DNA from: Pseudomonas helvetica
Lineage (GTDB): Bacteria > Pseudomonadota > Gammaproteobacteria > Pseudomonadales > Pseudomonadaceae
Reading direction: 5' to 3'
Length of the DNA: 64,000 nucleotides
Assembly: GCF_039908645.1 (NCBI RefSeq)
Contig: NZ_CP150917.1
Location: 5,033,501 to 5,097,500 of the forward strand
The notes under the pieces are model-generated. The model was not told the origin of the DNA, did not search any database, and saw only the letters and a list, made by a program, of their open reading frames with translations. The position numbers were made by a program, and so were the translations under genes. Shown here piece after piece: positions 11,197 through 19,691 of the stretch. Positions within the stretch are counted from its first letter, which is position 1; the number at the start of each line of letters is the position of its first letter.

Positions 11197-11262
11197 CATA
11201 TCTGCTTGCCGGATAATGCCTAATCTTTATGCACAGGCCCGTTCGCTCAACCCGGCACGCCC

Positions 11263-11850
11263 ATGACCGACATTCTGCTCACGCTCATCAGCACCGCCCT
11301 GATCAATAACTTCATCGTGCACTGGCCGCTGGGTGTCGATCCGTTGATGCAATCGACGCGTGAGCCTGCCATCGAACGTCGTCAGGTTCATGCCCTGGGC
11401 ATTGCAACCACCTGCCTGATGTTGCTCAGCGGCGTTCTGGGTTACGCGGCCTATTACTGGTTGCTGATACTGCTCGGGCTGACGTCCTTGTACCTGTTTG
11501 TGTTTTTGCCCTTGAGCGTACTGCTGATTACCCCGCTGCTGAATCTGCTGACGCGTGCCCTGCCGCAGTTACCGTTCAACGGCTTGTGGCCGTTATTGCT
11601 GGGCAACGCTGGCGTGCTGGGGCTGAGCCTGTTCGGCATGCAGAGTGACAAAGGCTTTGGCTATCACGTAGCGCTATGTCTTGGCGCCGGGCTGGGTTTC
11701 TGGCTGGTGCTGAGTCTGTTCAGCGACCTGCGCCAGCGCATTCTCAATAACGATGTGCCCCTGCCCTTTCGTGGCCTGCCGATCGACCTGATCAGCGCCG
11801 GACTGATCGCAGTGGCATTTCTCGGCTTCAGCGGACTGATCAAAACATGA
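11263..11850 (+). CDS. rnfA: RnfA-like membrane subunit, divergent (lacks the conserved cysteines)
   Basis: The 195-residue protein is a six-helix membrane protein of the RnfA/NqrE family, first gene of an rnf-like operon. The family's opening is preserved up to [12 protein letters not shown]. In normal RnfA the next residues are LCP, and that Cys shares a [2Fe-2S] cluster with RnfE; here the segment reads VDP. The second family Cys, in an NCAVLG context, is replaced by NAGVLG (residues 115-120). So both cluster ligands expected from RnfA are absent. It overlaps rnfB by 4 bases (ATGA). It probably still folds as a membrane scaffold, but the usual electron path across the membrane would need another arrangement. 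Confidence 0.85.
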   Translation: MTDILLTLISTALINNFIVHWPLGVDPLMQSTREPAIERRQVHALGIATTCLMLLSGVLGYAAYYWLLILLGLTSLYLFVFLPLSVLLITPLLNLLTRALPQLPFNGLWPLLLGNAGVLGLSLFGMQSDKGFGYHVALCLGAGLGFWLVLSLFSDLRQRILNNDVPLPFRGLPIDLISAGLIAVAFLGFSGLIKT

Positions 11851-13061
11851 GTCTGATTCAACGTATCGACGCACTCCTGCCGCAGACCCAATGCGGCAAA
11901 TGCGGCCACCCCGGATGCAAGCCCTACGCTGAAGGCATCGCCAATGGCGAGGCAATCAACAAGTGCCCACCGGGCGGCAACGAGACCATTTCAGCGTTGG
12001 CCGAACTGCTGAAAATCCCGGTGTTGGAACTGGACACCAGCCGTGGCTCGGCACCGGCGCAAATTGCATTTATCCGTGAAGCCGAATGCATCGGCTGCAC
12101 CAAGTGCATTCAGGCCTGCCCGATAGACGCAATTGTCGGCGCAGCAAAACTGATGCACACGGTGCTGATCGACGAATGCACTGGTTGCGATCTGTGCGTA
12201 GCACCCTGCCCGGTGGATTGCATCGAAATGCATCCTTTACCCTCGACCCAGGTGCTGCCGATTATCGGTGGTCTGGCGTTCACGCCCGAAGAACTGCAAG
12301 CACGCAACGCCAAACGCGATCACGCAAGGCAGCGCTTCGAACAGCGCAATGCACGCCTGCGTCGTGAGGAAGAGCAAAAGCACGCTGAACGACTGGCCCG
12401 CGCGCAAAAAGCCGCTCAACACAGCGATGCCAGCAATACCCCGCTGCAGGACGCCATTGCCCGGGTTCAGGCCCAAAAAGCCGCAGCCGCCGATGCCGCG
12501 CTGAAAAAAGCCAAGATCGATGTGGCGATGAGCCGCGCGCAACTGAACAAATCGCTGAAAGCTTTTGGGCATCCTCCGACCTTCGAACAGCAGTCGCAGC
12601 TGATCATTTTGCAGCAGCAATTCGAAGCCGCCGAGCAAGCTCTGACGCAGCTCGAAAGCACAGTCCCGTCAGCACCTGTGCAACCGACGGCGCCGGCCAA
12701 CGATGCCGAACTCAAACGCGCGAAAATCCAGCTGGCGATGCGTCGCGCCGAGCTGAAAAAAGCCCAGGCCAGCGAAGCACCGGCCGAGCAACTGGAAGCG
12801 CTCAGCGCGGCCCTCGCTCAAGCGGAGCAGGCGCTGCACGCTGCCGAGGGAGCCAGCGAAAAACCGGCACCCGACCTGGTACGCGTCGAAAAACGTCCCA
12901 TCGACGCTCAACTGCGGCAACTGAAAACCGAGCTGGCTTATGCCCGCGCCGATGTCAGCAAGCTCGAGCGGGGTCCTGATACACCGGCGGAGCTCCTGGC
13001 CAAGGCCCGCGAACGGCTCTGCGAAGCCGAGCGCCAGGTAAACGCCTATGTCGCCCCTTGA
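11847..13061 (+). CDS. rnfB: RnfB-like ferredoxin without membrane anchor, with three-repeat coiled-coil tail
   Basis: The 404-residue protein has all 12 cysteines for three [4Fe-4S] clusters: C16, C19, C24, C40 (the RnfB-type cluster), then [12 protein letters not shown] (81-91) and [12 protein letters not shown] (111-121). Ordinary RnfB begins with a membrane helix; this one begins straight at [20 protein letters not shown], so it looks soluble. Residues 150-404 form a charged, Ala-rich tail not seen in short RnfB. It contains three copies of a unit of about 68 residues, starting DAALKKAK (216), DAELKRAK (286) and DAQLRQLK (353), each followed by a second helix ending AEQAL or AERQV. From memory this tail resembles the C-terminus of RnfC, whose gene is missing here. 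It overlaps rnfA by 4 bases and rnfD by 14. Confidence 0.85.
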   Translation: MSLIQRIDALLPQTQCGKCGHPGCKPYAEGIANGEAINKCPPGGNETISALAELLKIPVLELDTSRGSAPAQIAFIREAECIGCTKCIQACPIDAIVGAAKLMHTVLIDECTGCDLCVAPCPVDCIEMHPLPSTQVLPIIGGLAFTPEELQARNAKRDHARQRFEQRNARLRREEEQKHAERLARAQKAAQHSDASNTPLQDAIARVQAQKAAAADAALKKAKIDVAMSRAQLNKSLKAFGHPPTFEQQSQLIILQQQFEAAEQALTQLESTVPSAPVQPTAPANDAELKRAKIQLAMRRAELKKAQASEAPAEQLEALSAALAQAEQALHAAEGASEKPAPDLVRVEKRPIDAQLRQLKTELAYARADVSKLERGPDTPAELLAKARERLCEAERQVNAYVAP

Positions 13062-14046
13062 ACCGGTCGATGATCGCCTGCAACAGGCGATGAAACGGGT
13101 GTTACTGGCCACCGTGCCGGGCATGCTGGTGTTGTTCTGGTTATCTGGCTGGGGTGTTCTGATCAATCTGCTGCTGGCCTGCGGCAGCGCGTTAGCCGTT
13201 GAAGCGCTGGTGTTGCGCTTGCGCAAGTACCCGCTCAAGCCTGCGCTAAGCGACGGCAGCGCGTTGGTCAGCGCTACCTTGCTGGCACTGGCGTTACCAC
13301 CTTACTGTCCATGGTGGTTGACGGTCAGCGCTGCGGTATTCGCGATGTTTTTCGGCAAGCACCTTTATGGTGGCGTTGGCAAAAACCCGTTCAATCCGGC
13401 CATGCTCGGTTTTGCGCTGGTACTGGTGTGTTTCCCGCGACAGATGACCCACTGGCCGACGTCCCACGGGATGAATCTGCTCGCCGGCCTGCAACAGATT
13501 TTCGGTTTCAATTTCAGCGGTGCCGAGCAGCCCGACGCCTGGGTGACGGCCACGGCGCTGGATAGCCTGCGAATCAACAAAAGCCTGACCATGGACGAAC
13601 TCTTCGCCGGCAACCCGGCGTTTGGCCACATGGGTGGTAAAGGTATCGAATGGGTGAATCTGGCTTTCCTCGCCGGCGGCGCGTTCCTGTTACAGCAGCG
13701 GGTGTTCAGCTGGCATGCGCCGGTCGGCATGCTCGGCAGTCTGTTCGTCATCAGCCTGTTGTGCTGGAACGGCTCAGGTTCGGACTCCCACGGCTCCCCA
13801 CTCTTTCACTTGCTGACGGGTGCGAGCATGCTCGGGGCATTCTTTATCGTGACCGAACCGGTATCGGGAGCGAAAAGTCCAAAAGCCCGCCTGATGTTCG
13901 GCGCGGGCGTCGGCCTGCTGACCTACCTGATTCGAACCTGGGGCGGCTATCCCGACGGGGTGGCCTTTGCGGTGCTGCTGATGAATCTCTGCGTACCGGC
14001 CCTGGAACGCCTCGCTGCTGCACAACCAGAGCCTCGTACACCATGA
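13048..14046 (+). CDS. rnfD: RnfD-like flavin-carrying membrane subunit
   Basis: The 332-residue protein is a polytopic membrane protein of the RnfD/NqrB family. Family landmarks include [22 protein letters not shown], shortened here to its core, then [17 protein letters not shown] and [20 protein letters not shown]. In RnfD an FMN is attached to a Thr or Ser in an SGAT-like motif; the matching site here reads TGAS. No Rnf NADH-binding subunit (RnfC) gene precedes it, although rnfC normally lies between rnfB and rnfD. It starts inside the end of rnfB and overlaps rnfG by 4 bases, indicating a coupled operon. Confidence 0.9.
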   Translation: MSPLEPVDDRLQQAMKRVLLATVPGMLVLFWLSGWGVLINLLLACGSALAVEALVLRLRKYPLKPALSDGSALVSATLLALALPPYCPWWLTVSAAVFAMFFGKHLYGGVGKNPFNPAMLGFALVLVCFPRQMTHWPTSHGMNLLAGLQQIFGFNFSGAEQPDAWVTATALDSLRINKSLTMDELFAGNPAFGHMGGKGIEWVNLAFLAGGAFLLQQRVFSWHAPVGMLGSLFVISLLCWNGSGSDSHGSPLFHLLTGASMLGAFFIVTEPVSGAKSPKARLMFGAGVGLLTYLIRTWGGYPDGVAFAVLLMNLCVPALERLAAAQPEPRTP

Positions 14047-14648
14047 AGCGGAATTTCAGTGTGCTGATGCTGGTGGTCGTGGCCGGATTGGGCGCAGGCG
14101 CTACATTTTTCCTGCAACACGCCACCGCGCCGCAGATATCGGCTGAACAGCGCTTGATCGAAAGCCGCAAGCTGTTCGACATGCTGCCAGTCGGCAGCTA
14201 CGACAATCAGCCTTTGGACCAGCGACTCGCGTTCAAGGATATCGCGCTGAGCAACAGCACCTTACTGGGCGGTTACCTGGCCACAGCAGGCGGAAAACCC
14301 AGTGCAGTGATATTACGCAGCCAGGTGACGGGTTACGAAAATGCGATCGAACTGCTGATCGTGATCGACATCAACGGCAAGTTGCTGGGAGTCAAAACCC
14401 TCAAGCAATCGGAAACACCAGGGCTGGGCGGGAGAATCGCCGACCAGCCCAATCCCTGGCTTCAGGGCTTTTTCGGCAAGTCGCGCAACGACCCTGGTGA
14501 CAGTGGCTGGGCGCTGAAAAAAGATCAGGGGCAATTCGACCAGTTGATCGGCGCAACCGTCACTTCCAGGGCGGTGATCAGCGCGATCCATGATGCGTTA
14601 CGCTATTTCGACGAGCATCAGCCACAACTGATCGGGAGCGGACAATGA
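14043..14648 (+). CDS. rnfG: RnfG-like flavin-binding subunit
   Basis: The 201-residue protein has one N-terminal membrane helix (about residues 5-24) and an extracytoplasmic FMN-binding domain. ETPGLGGRI and the flavin-attachment segment IGATVTSRAV near the C-terminus are characteristic of RnfG/NqrC. The Thr that would carry FMN is kept, but the usual Ser three residues before it is Ile. Its ATG overlaps the rnfD stop (ATGA), which decides the start against longer upstream readings. It is followed by rnfE with the same ATGA overlap. Confidence 0.9.
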   Translation: MKRNFSVLMLVVVAGLGAGATFFLQHATAPQISAEQRLIESRKLFDMLPVGSYDNQPLDQRLAFKDIALSNSTLLGGYLATAGGKPSAVILRSQVTGYENAIELLIVIDINGKLLGVKTLKQSETPGLGGRIADQPNPWLQGFFGKSRNDPGDSGWALKKDQGQFDQLIGATVTSRAVISAIHDALRYFDEHQPQLIGSGQ

Positions 14649-15235
14649 ACCAGTCCTCGATGCTGCAGAACTCGCTGATATTGACCCCGTTGATCGGCGC
14701 CAGTGACTCCTTGGTAAAAGCCTTGGGTCTGTCGCTGTTATCGCTGCTGGTCATTGGTGTTTACGGCCTGAAGATGAGTGTATTGCGGCCGCGAATCGTC
14801 CCGTCCATGCAGTTGATCACCTGCATTGCACTCGCCGCCACATTGACCAGCCTGGCAACATTGGCATTACAGGCCTGGGCCTTTGAACTGCATCAGCAAC
14901 TGGGAATGTATGCCGGACTGATTGCCCTGCAGTGCATTGTGCTGGAGTACAGCGGCTTTTTTACCCAGGCGAGCATGATCGACCGGACTCGCCTGTCCAG
15001 CCTGTTTTTTGGGCTGATGGTTGTACTGGGCGTGTTGCGAGAAGCCCTTGGCAATGGGTCATTCGCCAGCCATGTGTCCTGGTTGAGCGGAATTATTGAT
15101 TCCAGCGGGCAAGGCTGGCTGTTTGCCGCTGATGGCGGCATACGACTGGCCATCCTCGCCCCCGGCGGATTTATCCTGCTGGGACTGCTCATAGCCGCCA
15201 AACAAGCCTGGCCCGGCGCCTCGACCTCACACTGA
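14645..15235 (+). CDS. rnfE: RnfE-like membrane subunit, divergent
   Basis: The 196-residue protein is a multi-helix membrane protein of the RnfE/NqrD family. In the family the segment LLGLCPLLAVT near residue 25 gives one ligand of the [2Fe-2S] cluster shared with RnfA; here the region reads LIGASDSLVKALG and is shortened. The second family Cys seems kept at C97 (LQCIVLEYSG). The later VLREALGNGSF block agrees with the RnfE consensus LREILGxGxx. It overlaps rnfG by 4 bases and precedes nth by 25 bases. Confidence 0.82.
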   Translation: MNQSSMLQNSLILTPLIGASDSLVKALGLSLLSLLVIGVYGLKMSVLRPRIVPSMQLITCIALAATLTSLATLALQAWAFELHQQLGMYAGLIALQCIVLEYSGFFTQASMIDRTRLSSLFFGLMVVLGVLREALGNGSFASHVSWLSGIIDSSGQGWLFAADGGIRLAILAPGGFILLGLLIAAKQAWPGASTSH

Positions 15236-15260
15236 CCGCCTTCAAGGAACTGCTCTGCCC

Positions 15261-15899
15261 ATGAATGCTGCAAAACGCCTGGAAATTTTCCGTCGGCTTC
15301 ACGAAGACAATCCGGAACCGAAAACCGAACTGGCCTACTCGTCGCCCTTCGAATTGCTGATCGCCGTGATCCTTTCCGCGCAGTCCACGGACGTAGGCGT
15401 CAACAAGGCCACCGCCAAGCTGTTTCCGGTGGCCAATACTCCGGCAGCGATGTATGCGCTGGGTGTAGAAGGATTGTCCGAGTACATCAAGACCATCGGC
15501 CTGTACAACAGCAAGGCAAAAAACGTCATAGAAACCTGCCGAATGCTGGTAGAGCTTCATGGCGGCGAAGTACCGCAAACCCGTGAGGAGCTGGAAGCGC
15601 TGCCCGGGGTCGGTAGAAAGACCGCGAACGTGGTGCTCAATACGGCTTTTCGCCAGCTGACCATGGCCGTCGACACGCACATTTTCCGGGTCAGCAACCG
15701 CACAGGGTTAGCGCCAGGCAAGAATGTCGTCGAGGTGGAAAAAAAACTGATGAAGTTTGTTCCCAAGGAGTATCTGCTCGACTCCCATCACTGGCTGATC
15801 CTCCACGGACGCTACGTTTGCCTGGCTCGCAAGCCCCGTTGTGGCAGCTGCCGTATCGAAGACCTGTGCGAATACAAGCAAAAGACCTCCGACGATTGA
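15261..15899 (+). CDS. nth: Endonuclease III (DNA glycosylase/AP lyase)
   Basis: The 212-residue protein removes oxidised pyrimidines from DNA and nicks the abasic site. The helix-hairpin-helix LPGVGRKTANVV holds catalytic Lys120; catalytic Asp138 is in MAVDTHIFRV. Four cysteines at 187, 194, 197 and 203 (C-x6-C-x2-C-x5-C) hold the [4Fe-4S] cluster. It is the last gene of the rnf-like operon, a linkage found in many gammaproteobacteria. Nothing in the sequence suggests loss of function. Confidence 0.98.
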   Translation: MNAAKRLEIFRRLHEDNPEPKTELAYSSPFELLIAVILSAQSTDVGVNKATAKLFPVANTPAAMYALGVEGLSEYIKTIGLYNSKAKNVIETCRMLVELHGGEVPQTREELEALPGVGRKTANVVLNTAFRQLTMAVDTHIFRVSNRTGLAPGKNVVEVEKKLMKFVPKEYLLDSHHWLILHGRYVCLARKPRCGSCRIEDLCEYKQKTSDD

Positions 15900-16006
15900 G
15901 GTTCTATTAGATTTATTGATTTACCGATTGAAAAAATCTTTTTTACCCGCCGGGAGAATGTCGATATAAGAAGCGCCAATGGCATTCTTAGCCTGGAGTT
16001 AACCTT

Positions 16007-16186
16007 ATGAGCACTGGCAAAGAACAACTGGACACAGAAGACGACTTCATCTCTGTTGAGGCCGATGATGCCGAGCCTGTGGTAGAGGTAGCAAAGACCA
16101 ACCTGAGCAAACGTCGCACCATCGATAATCTCCTGGAGGAGCGCCGCTTGCAAAAGCAACTGGCCGATTACGACTTTGACCTTTAA
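16007..16186 (+). CDS. Small acidic PA3496-type protein
   Basis: This 59-residue open frame starts at an ATG with GGAG about 10 bases upstream and ends just before a terminator. The first half is acidic (EQLDTEDDF...EADDAEPVVEV); the second is basic and helical (LSKRRTIDNLLEERRLQKQL). It lies immediately after nth, the position of PA3496 in P. aeruginosa, a family annotated as putative envelope-integrity proteins. An AT-rich stretch (15905-15945) upstream may hold its promoter. The function is not visible from the sequence. Confidence 0.8.
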   Translation: MSTGKEQLDTEDDFISVEADDAEPVVEVAKTNLSKRRTIDNLLEERRLQKQLADYDFDL

Positions 16187-16192
16187 CACCTG

Positions 16193-16217
16193 AAAGCCTC
16201 CCGAAATGGAGGCTTTT
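16193..16217 (+). terminator. Rho-independent terminator after the PA3496-type gene
   Basis: AAAGCCTCC pairs with GGAGGCTTT around a 6-base loop and ends in TTTT, directly after the stop codon. Confidence 0.9.
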
Positions 16218-16375
16218 CAGCACTCCCTCAACCGCTGGGCAATGCTCTCTGATTCATCAATGAGTCCGGCGCGGCGGAGACATCAGGGCAAGCCATCCGG
16301 CGACTCAAAATCCGATCAGACTCCGCTTACCTTCAGACGCTTTCCATGCACAAAGCACTACTCGCCCGGAGAGAT

Positions 16376-17002
16376 TCAAACCAGACCATTACGCTGCGCA
16401 AGCTCGATAAGGTCTACCAGCGAGCGGGCATTGAGCTTCAATAGCAGACGCGTTTTGTAAGTACTCACGGTTTTGTTGCTGAGGAACATTCCATCGGCAA
16501 TTTCCTTGTTGGTCTTTCCTCGGGCCAACTGTTGTAAAACCATCATCTCCCTTCCTGACAGACGATCCACCATGTCGGCTTCACTCGCGTTCCCCAAACT
16601 TGAGCGAACCGAGTGCAACGCCTGATTCGGAAAGTAGCTATATCCTGACAATACAGCCTTGATTGCACTGAGCAACTCGGTGAGGTCCTGCTGTTTGCAG
16701 ACATACCCGGCTGCCCCTGCCTGCATGCAACGCATTGAAAAGTGACCGGGGGCCTGCGACGTCAAGACCAGCACTTTCAAAGGCATGGTGGTCGAGGTCA
16801 AGCGTGCAATAACTTCCAGGCCATCCAGTTTCGGAATACCGATATCCAGTATCACGATATCCGGCATCTGTTCACGGGCAAGTTGCAAGGCATCGACACC
16901 ATTGTCCGTTTCGGCAATGACTTCATAGCCATGACGTTCCATTAGCATACGTACAGCAAGACGAATGACGGGGTGATCATCCACGATCAGCACTTTATTC
17001 AT
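16376..17002 (-). CDS. NarL/FixJ-type response regulator (RocA1/BvgA-like)
   Basis: The 208-residue protein has a receiver domain (MNKVLIVDDHPVIRLAV, acceptor Asp53 in VILDIGIP) and a C-terminal LuxR-type helix-turn-helix (about residues 145-205, LSGREMMVLQQLARGKTNKE). The opening resembles the BvgA/EvgA/RocA1 class. No sensor kinase gene is adjacent, so it is an orphan in this window. The ATG at 17002 begins the receiver core; upstream in-frame codons have no domain. It is divergent from the unknown AT-rich gene at 17484, with about 480 bases of AT-rich DNA between them. Confidence 0.85.
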   Translation of the reverse strand: MNKVLIVDDHPVIRLAVRMLMERHGYEVIAETDNGVDALQLAREQMPDIVILDIGIPKLDGLEVIARLTSTTMPLKVLVLTSQAPGHFSMRCMQAGAAGYVCKQQDLTELLSAIKAVLSGYSYFPNQALHSVRSSLGNASEADMVDRLSGREMMVLQQLARGKTNKEIADGMFLSNKTVSTYKTRLLLKLNARSLVDLIELAQRNGLV

Positions 17003-17483
17003 GGGCAAGTCCAATTTCGCTGTTCGAATTTTTAGAGCCCGCACAATAGCGTAGTCGTTTCGACCTTGGGATGCTGCCCACCCCAACCACCTACACCGAG
17101 AGACAATCCCTACAAACAACAGGGATTCCCCCTACAGGATTTCATAAAAAACAATGTCGCTTAAAGTTTATTCGAGGCGCCCACCTCTCTGGTCACCGGT
17201 ATTTTTTCTGTGGACATCTAAGAAACCAGCTGACAATACACACTCTATCCCGGCCATTAATTAAACATACGTCTATTATCAAAAAACAACCCGCTTTCAC
17301 CCGCTTACATGAATCACGTTAAAACAAGGCTATTGATCCGTTAAAAATAGTGATAAAACTGCAAAGCAGACCGATCCATAAACCCTTTACAAAAACTAAT
17401 AAATCAATACCGAACCACCACGACCACTTAACATTTTCACCCACAAGGAATCACTATAGATCACTATTTAACGAGTAATAAAA
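17003..17483. other. AT-rich intergenic region of about 480 bases
   Basis: The stretch is clearly richer in A and T than the surrounding chromosome and holds no convincing gene. It must contain the promoters of the two divergent genes. I see no repeat or tRNA in it. Confidence 0.6.
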
Positions 17484-18176
17484 ATGACAAAAATTCAAAA
17501 AAAAATATCCAACCCGATGACCATAATTGCGATATTTGCGACGCTCTCCGAAACTTCGGCAGCCGTATCGTTGCCCTTTCTCGACAACGAGGAGCGCCAG
17601 ACGTACATCTGGTTTCTGATCAGCTTCCCCTTTTACCTGCTCTTTTTATTTTTTATCACACTCAACTTTAACTACAAATCACTGTATGCACCTTCTGATT
17701 TTCAAAAGAGCAAACAGTTTGTAAAAGTCATCGACGATGCTGCTCGACCAGAAAAAAACAGAAACACCGCTCTTAACGACCCCGCTGAAGAGGAGAATCA
17801 ACCCAATTCAATCAAAGGACATAAACCCGACTATCTGCTTCCGAGCACGCCCGCTCCACCCGCCTATATAACCTTCATCACGAACCTTACAACCCAACAG
17901 CCAGTGTCTTTACCGGCGTCGATACATGGCATGCAGATCATTGATGCACGATGGATTCGCAAAAAGAAAGATGTCGGCAGTTTGATGAACGCGCTCTATT
18001 CAAGGAAACATCATGACCGTGAAGTGATCGTCTTCCTGACAAGCGGTGAGTCGGAACATTTGATTAACGAAAGAGCACTCAAAAAATCAGGTGCAAGATC
18101 CCTGAAGCCCAAAGAGTCTTTTTACATGAGTTATAACTTGAGTACTTTGGCAGTGACCGTCGTCAGCCAGCACTGA
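17484..18176 (+). CDS. Unknown membrane-anchored protein in an AT-rich islet
   Basis: I do not recognise this 230-residue protein. Two hydrophobic segments stand at about residues 11-30 and 44-64; the second is very aromatic (FLISFPFYLLFLFFITLNF) and is followed by NYKSLYAPSDF. A polar, low-complexity linker follows (about 80-130, rich in Asn, Glu and Pro), then a soluble C-terminal part with alternating strands and helices (ITFITNL, REVIVFLTSG, ERALKKSGA). Codon use (many AAA, ATT, TTT) and low GC differ from its neighbours, suggesting recent transfer or relaxed selection. The ATG at 17484 lacks a strong ribosome site. It stands alone between an orphan regulator and argG. Confidence 0.65.
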   Translation: MTKIQKKISNPMTIIAIFATLSETSAAVSLPFLDNEERQTYIWFLISFPFYLLFLFFITLNFNYKSLYAPSDFQKSKQFVKVIDDAARPEKNRNTALNDPAEEENQPNSIKGHKPDYLLPSTPAPPAYITFITNLTTQQPVSLPASIHGMQIIDARWIRKKKDVGSLMNALYSRKHHDREVIVFLTSGESEHLINERALKKSGARSLKPKESFYMSYNLSTLAVTVVSQH

Positions 18177-18212
18177 CACAGACACAGACACAGACAGAAC
18201 AGAAGGGGGGGG
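18174..18212. repeat. GACACA hexamer repeat and an eight-G tract
   Basis: Starting at the stop codon of the unknown gene there are three copies of GACACA and a fourth imperfect one, then GAACAGAA and eight G in a row. Such tracts can slip during replication. They lie after the stop, so they would alter the 3' end and not the protein. Confidence 0.8.
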
Positions 18213-18293
18213 TACAGACAATCCAGGAAGTTAACAACCAGGACCTGGTGACGCAGATTCAGGAGACAAACCACACACGAATGCTTCGATCAC

Positions 18294-18324
18294 ATTGTGG
18301 CCCCGTTACAAACGGGGCCACAAT
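18294..18324 (-). terminator. Long perfect hairpin downstream of argG
   Basis: A 14-base perfect stem (ATTGTGGCCCCGTT / AACGGGGCCACAAT) with a 3-base loop lies 20 bases past the argG stop. No long T run follows on the minus strand, so its terminator role is likely but not certain. Confidence 0.7.
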
Positions 18325-18344
18325 CGTTGATCACGCCAACAACA

Positions 18345-19562
18345 TCAGAACAGCTTGCGGCCTTTGTTTGCGGCAATGCGCATACGCAGAGCGTTCAGCT
18401 TGATGAAGCCGGCTGCATCAGCCTGGTTGTAAGCGCCGCCATCTTCTTCGAAGGTAGCAATGTTGGCGTCGAACAACGATTCGTCAGACTTGCGACCGGT
18501 AACGATCACGTTGCCTTTGTACAGCTTCAGGCGAACCACACCGTTCACATGCGCCTGGGAAGCATCGATCATCTGTTGCAGCATCAGACGCTCAGGGCTC
18601 CACCAGTAACCGGTGTAGATCAGGCTGGCATATTTAGGCATCAGCTCGTCTTTGAGGTGAGCCACTTCACGGTCCAGAGTGATCGACTCGATCGCCCGGT
18701 GAGCACGCAGCATGATGGTGCCGCCTGGGGTTTCGTAGCAACCACGGGACTTCATGCCGACGTAACGGTTCTCGACGATGTCCAGACGGCCGATGCCGTG
18801 CTCGCCACCGATACGGTTCAGGGTCGCCAGCACGGTAGCCGGAGTCATTTCGACGCCGTCCAGTGCAACGATGTCGCCGTTGCGGTAAGTCAGTTCCAGG
18901 TACTGCGGCTTGTCAGGAGCGTTCTCCGGGGAGACGGTCCAGCGCCACATATCTTCTTCGTGCTCGGTCCAGGTATCTTCCAGCACGCCGCCTTCATAGG
19001 AGATGTGCAGCAGGTTGGCGTCCATCGAGTACGGGGATTTTTTCTTGCCGTGACGTTCGATCGGGATCGCGTGCTTCGCCGCATAATCCATCAGCTTCTC
19101 GCGGGACAGCAGGTCCCACTCGCGCCAAGGGGCGATCACTTTCACGCCAGGCTTGAGTGCATAGGCACCCAGTTCAAAACGAACCTGGTCGTTGCCCTTG
19201 CCGGTCGCGCCATGGGAAATGGCGTCAGCGCCGGTTTCGTTGGCGATTTCGATCAGGCGTTTGGCGATCAACGGACGAGCGATGGAAGTACCCAGCAGGT
19301 ACTCGCCTTCGTAAACGGTGTTGGCACGGAACATCGGGAAAACGAAATCACGCACGAATTCTTCGCGCAGATCGTCGATGTAGATTTCTTTTACGCCCAT
19401 GGCTTGTGCCTTGGCGCGGGCCGGCTCGACCTCTTCACCCTGACCCAGGTCAGCGGTAAAGGTCACCACTTCACAGTTATAAGTATCCTGCAGCCACTTG
19501 AGGATCACCGAAGTGTCCAGGCCGCCGGAATACGCCAGAACGACCTTGTTTACGTCCGCCAT
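18345..19562 (-). CDS. argG: Argininosuccinate synthase
   Basis: The 405-residue cytosolic enzyme joins citrulline and aspartate with ATP, the penultimate step of arginine synthesis. The N-terminal PP-loop [12 protein letters not shown] (about residues 10-21) binds ATP. Further conserved blocks are [15 protein letters not shown] and [12 protein letters not shown], both complete. It is transcribed alone, and two 21-base ArgR-type half-site units lie 60-96 bases upstream of the ATG. It is adjacent to motY, as in P. aeruginosa. Confidence 0.98.
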   Translation of the reverse strand: MADVNKVVLAYSGGLDTSVILKWLQDTYNCEVVTFTADLGQGEEVEPARAKAQAMGVKEIYIDDLREEFVRDFVFPMFRANTVYEGEYLLGTSIARPLIAKRLIEIANETGADAISHGATGKGNDQVRFELGAYALKPGVKVIAPWREWDLLSREKLMDYAAKHAIPIERHGKKKSPYSMDANLLHISYEGGVLEDTWTEHEEDMWRWTVSPENAPDKPQYLELTYRNGDIVALDGVEMTPATVLATLNRIGGEHGIGRLDIVENRYVGMKSRGCYETPGGTIMLRAHRAIESITLDREVAHLKDELMPKYASLIYTGYWWSPERLMLQQMIDASQAHVNGVVRLKLYKGNVIVTGRKSDESLFDANIATFEEDGGAYNQADAAGFIKLNALRMRIAANKGRKLF

Positions 19563-19621
19563 GCCATCACTCCACGGGGTTCTACGGAAAGCCGAGAAGT
19601 CTACCGCTGCGAGCGGATAAA

Positions 19622-19658
19622 TTACAGAGGCGCGACAGCTTATGATGACGAAGCGACA
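19622..19658 (-). promoter_or_regulatory. ArgR operator upstream of argG
   Basis: On the minus strand TGTCGC occurs twice, exactly 21 bases apart. The unit nearer argG continues N8-AA and the other N8-CA. This matches the Pseudomonas ArgR consensus of direct TGTCGC-N8-AA-N5 repeats of 21 bases, with one mismatch. Confidence 0.75.
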
Positions 19659-19691
19659 GATTATGTCGAGCGGGCGACGATTTCAGCCGGT

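Noticed and set aside
9145..11199. A 684-codon open frame antisense to metG
   Set aside because: It is an antisense shadow of a high-GC gene; metG on the other strand has all its motifs and the antisense product shows no recognisable domain.
16370..16400. GAGATTCAAACCAG near the regulator end looks like a tRNA T-arm
   Set aside because: No acceptor, D or anticodon stem surrounds it, and it lies within the response regulator coding sequence.
17071..17322. An 83-codon open frame in the AT-rich gap
   Set aside because: There is no ribosome site, low complexity and no family resemblance; the gap is better read as a control region.
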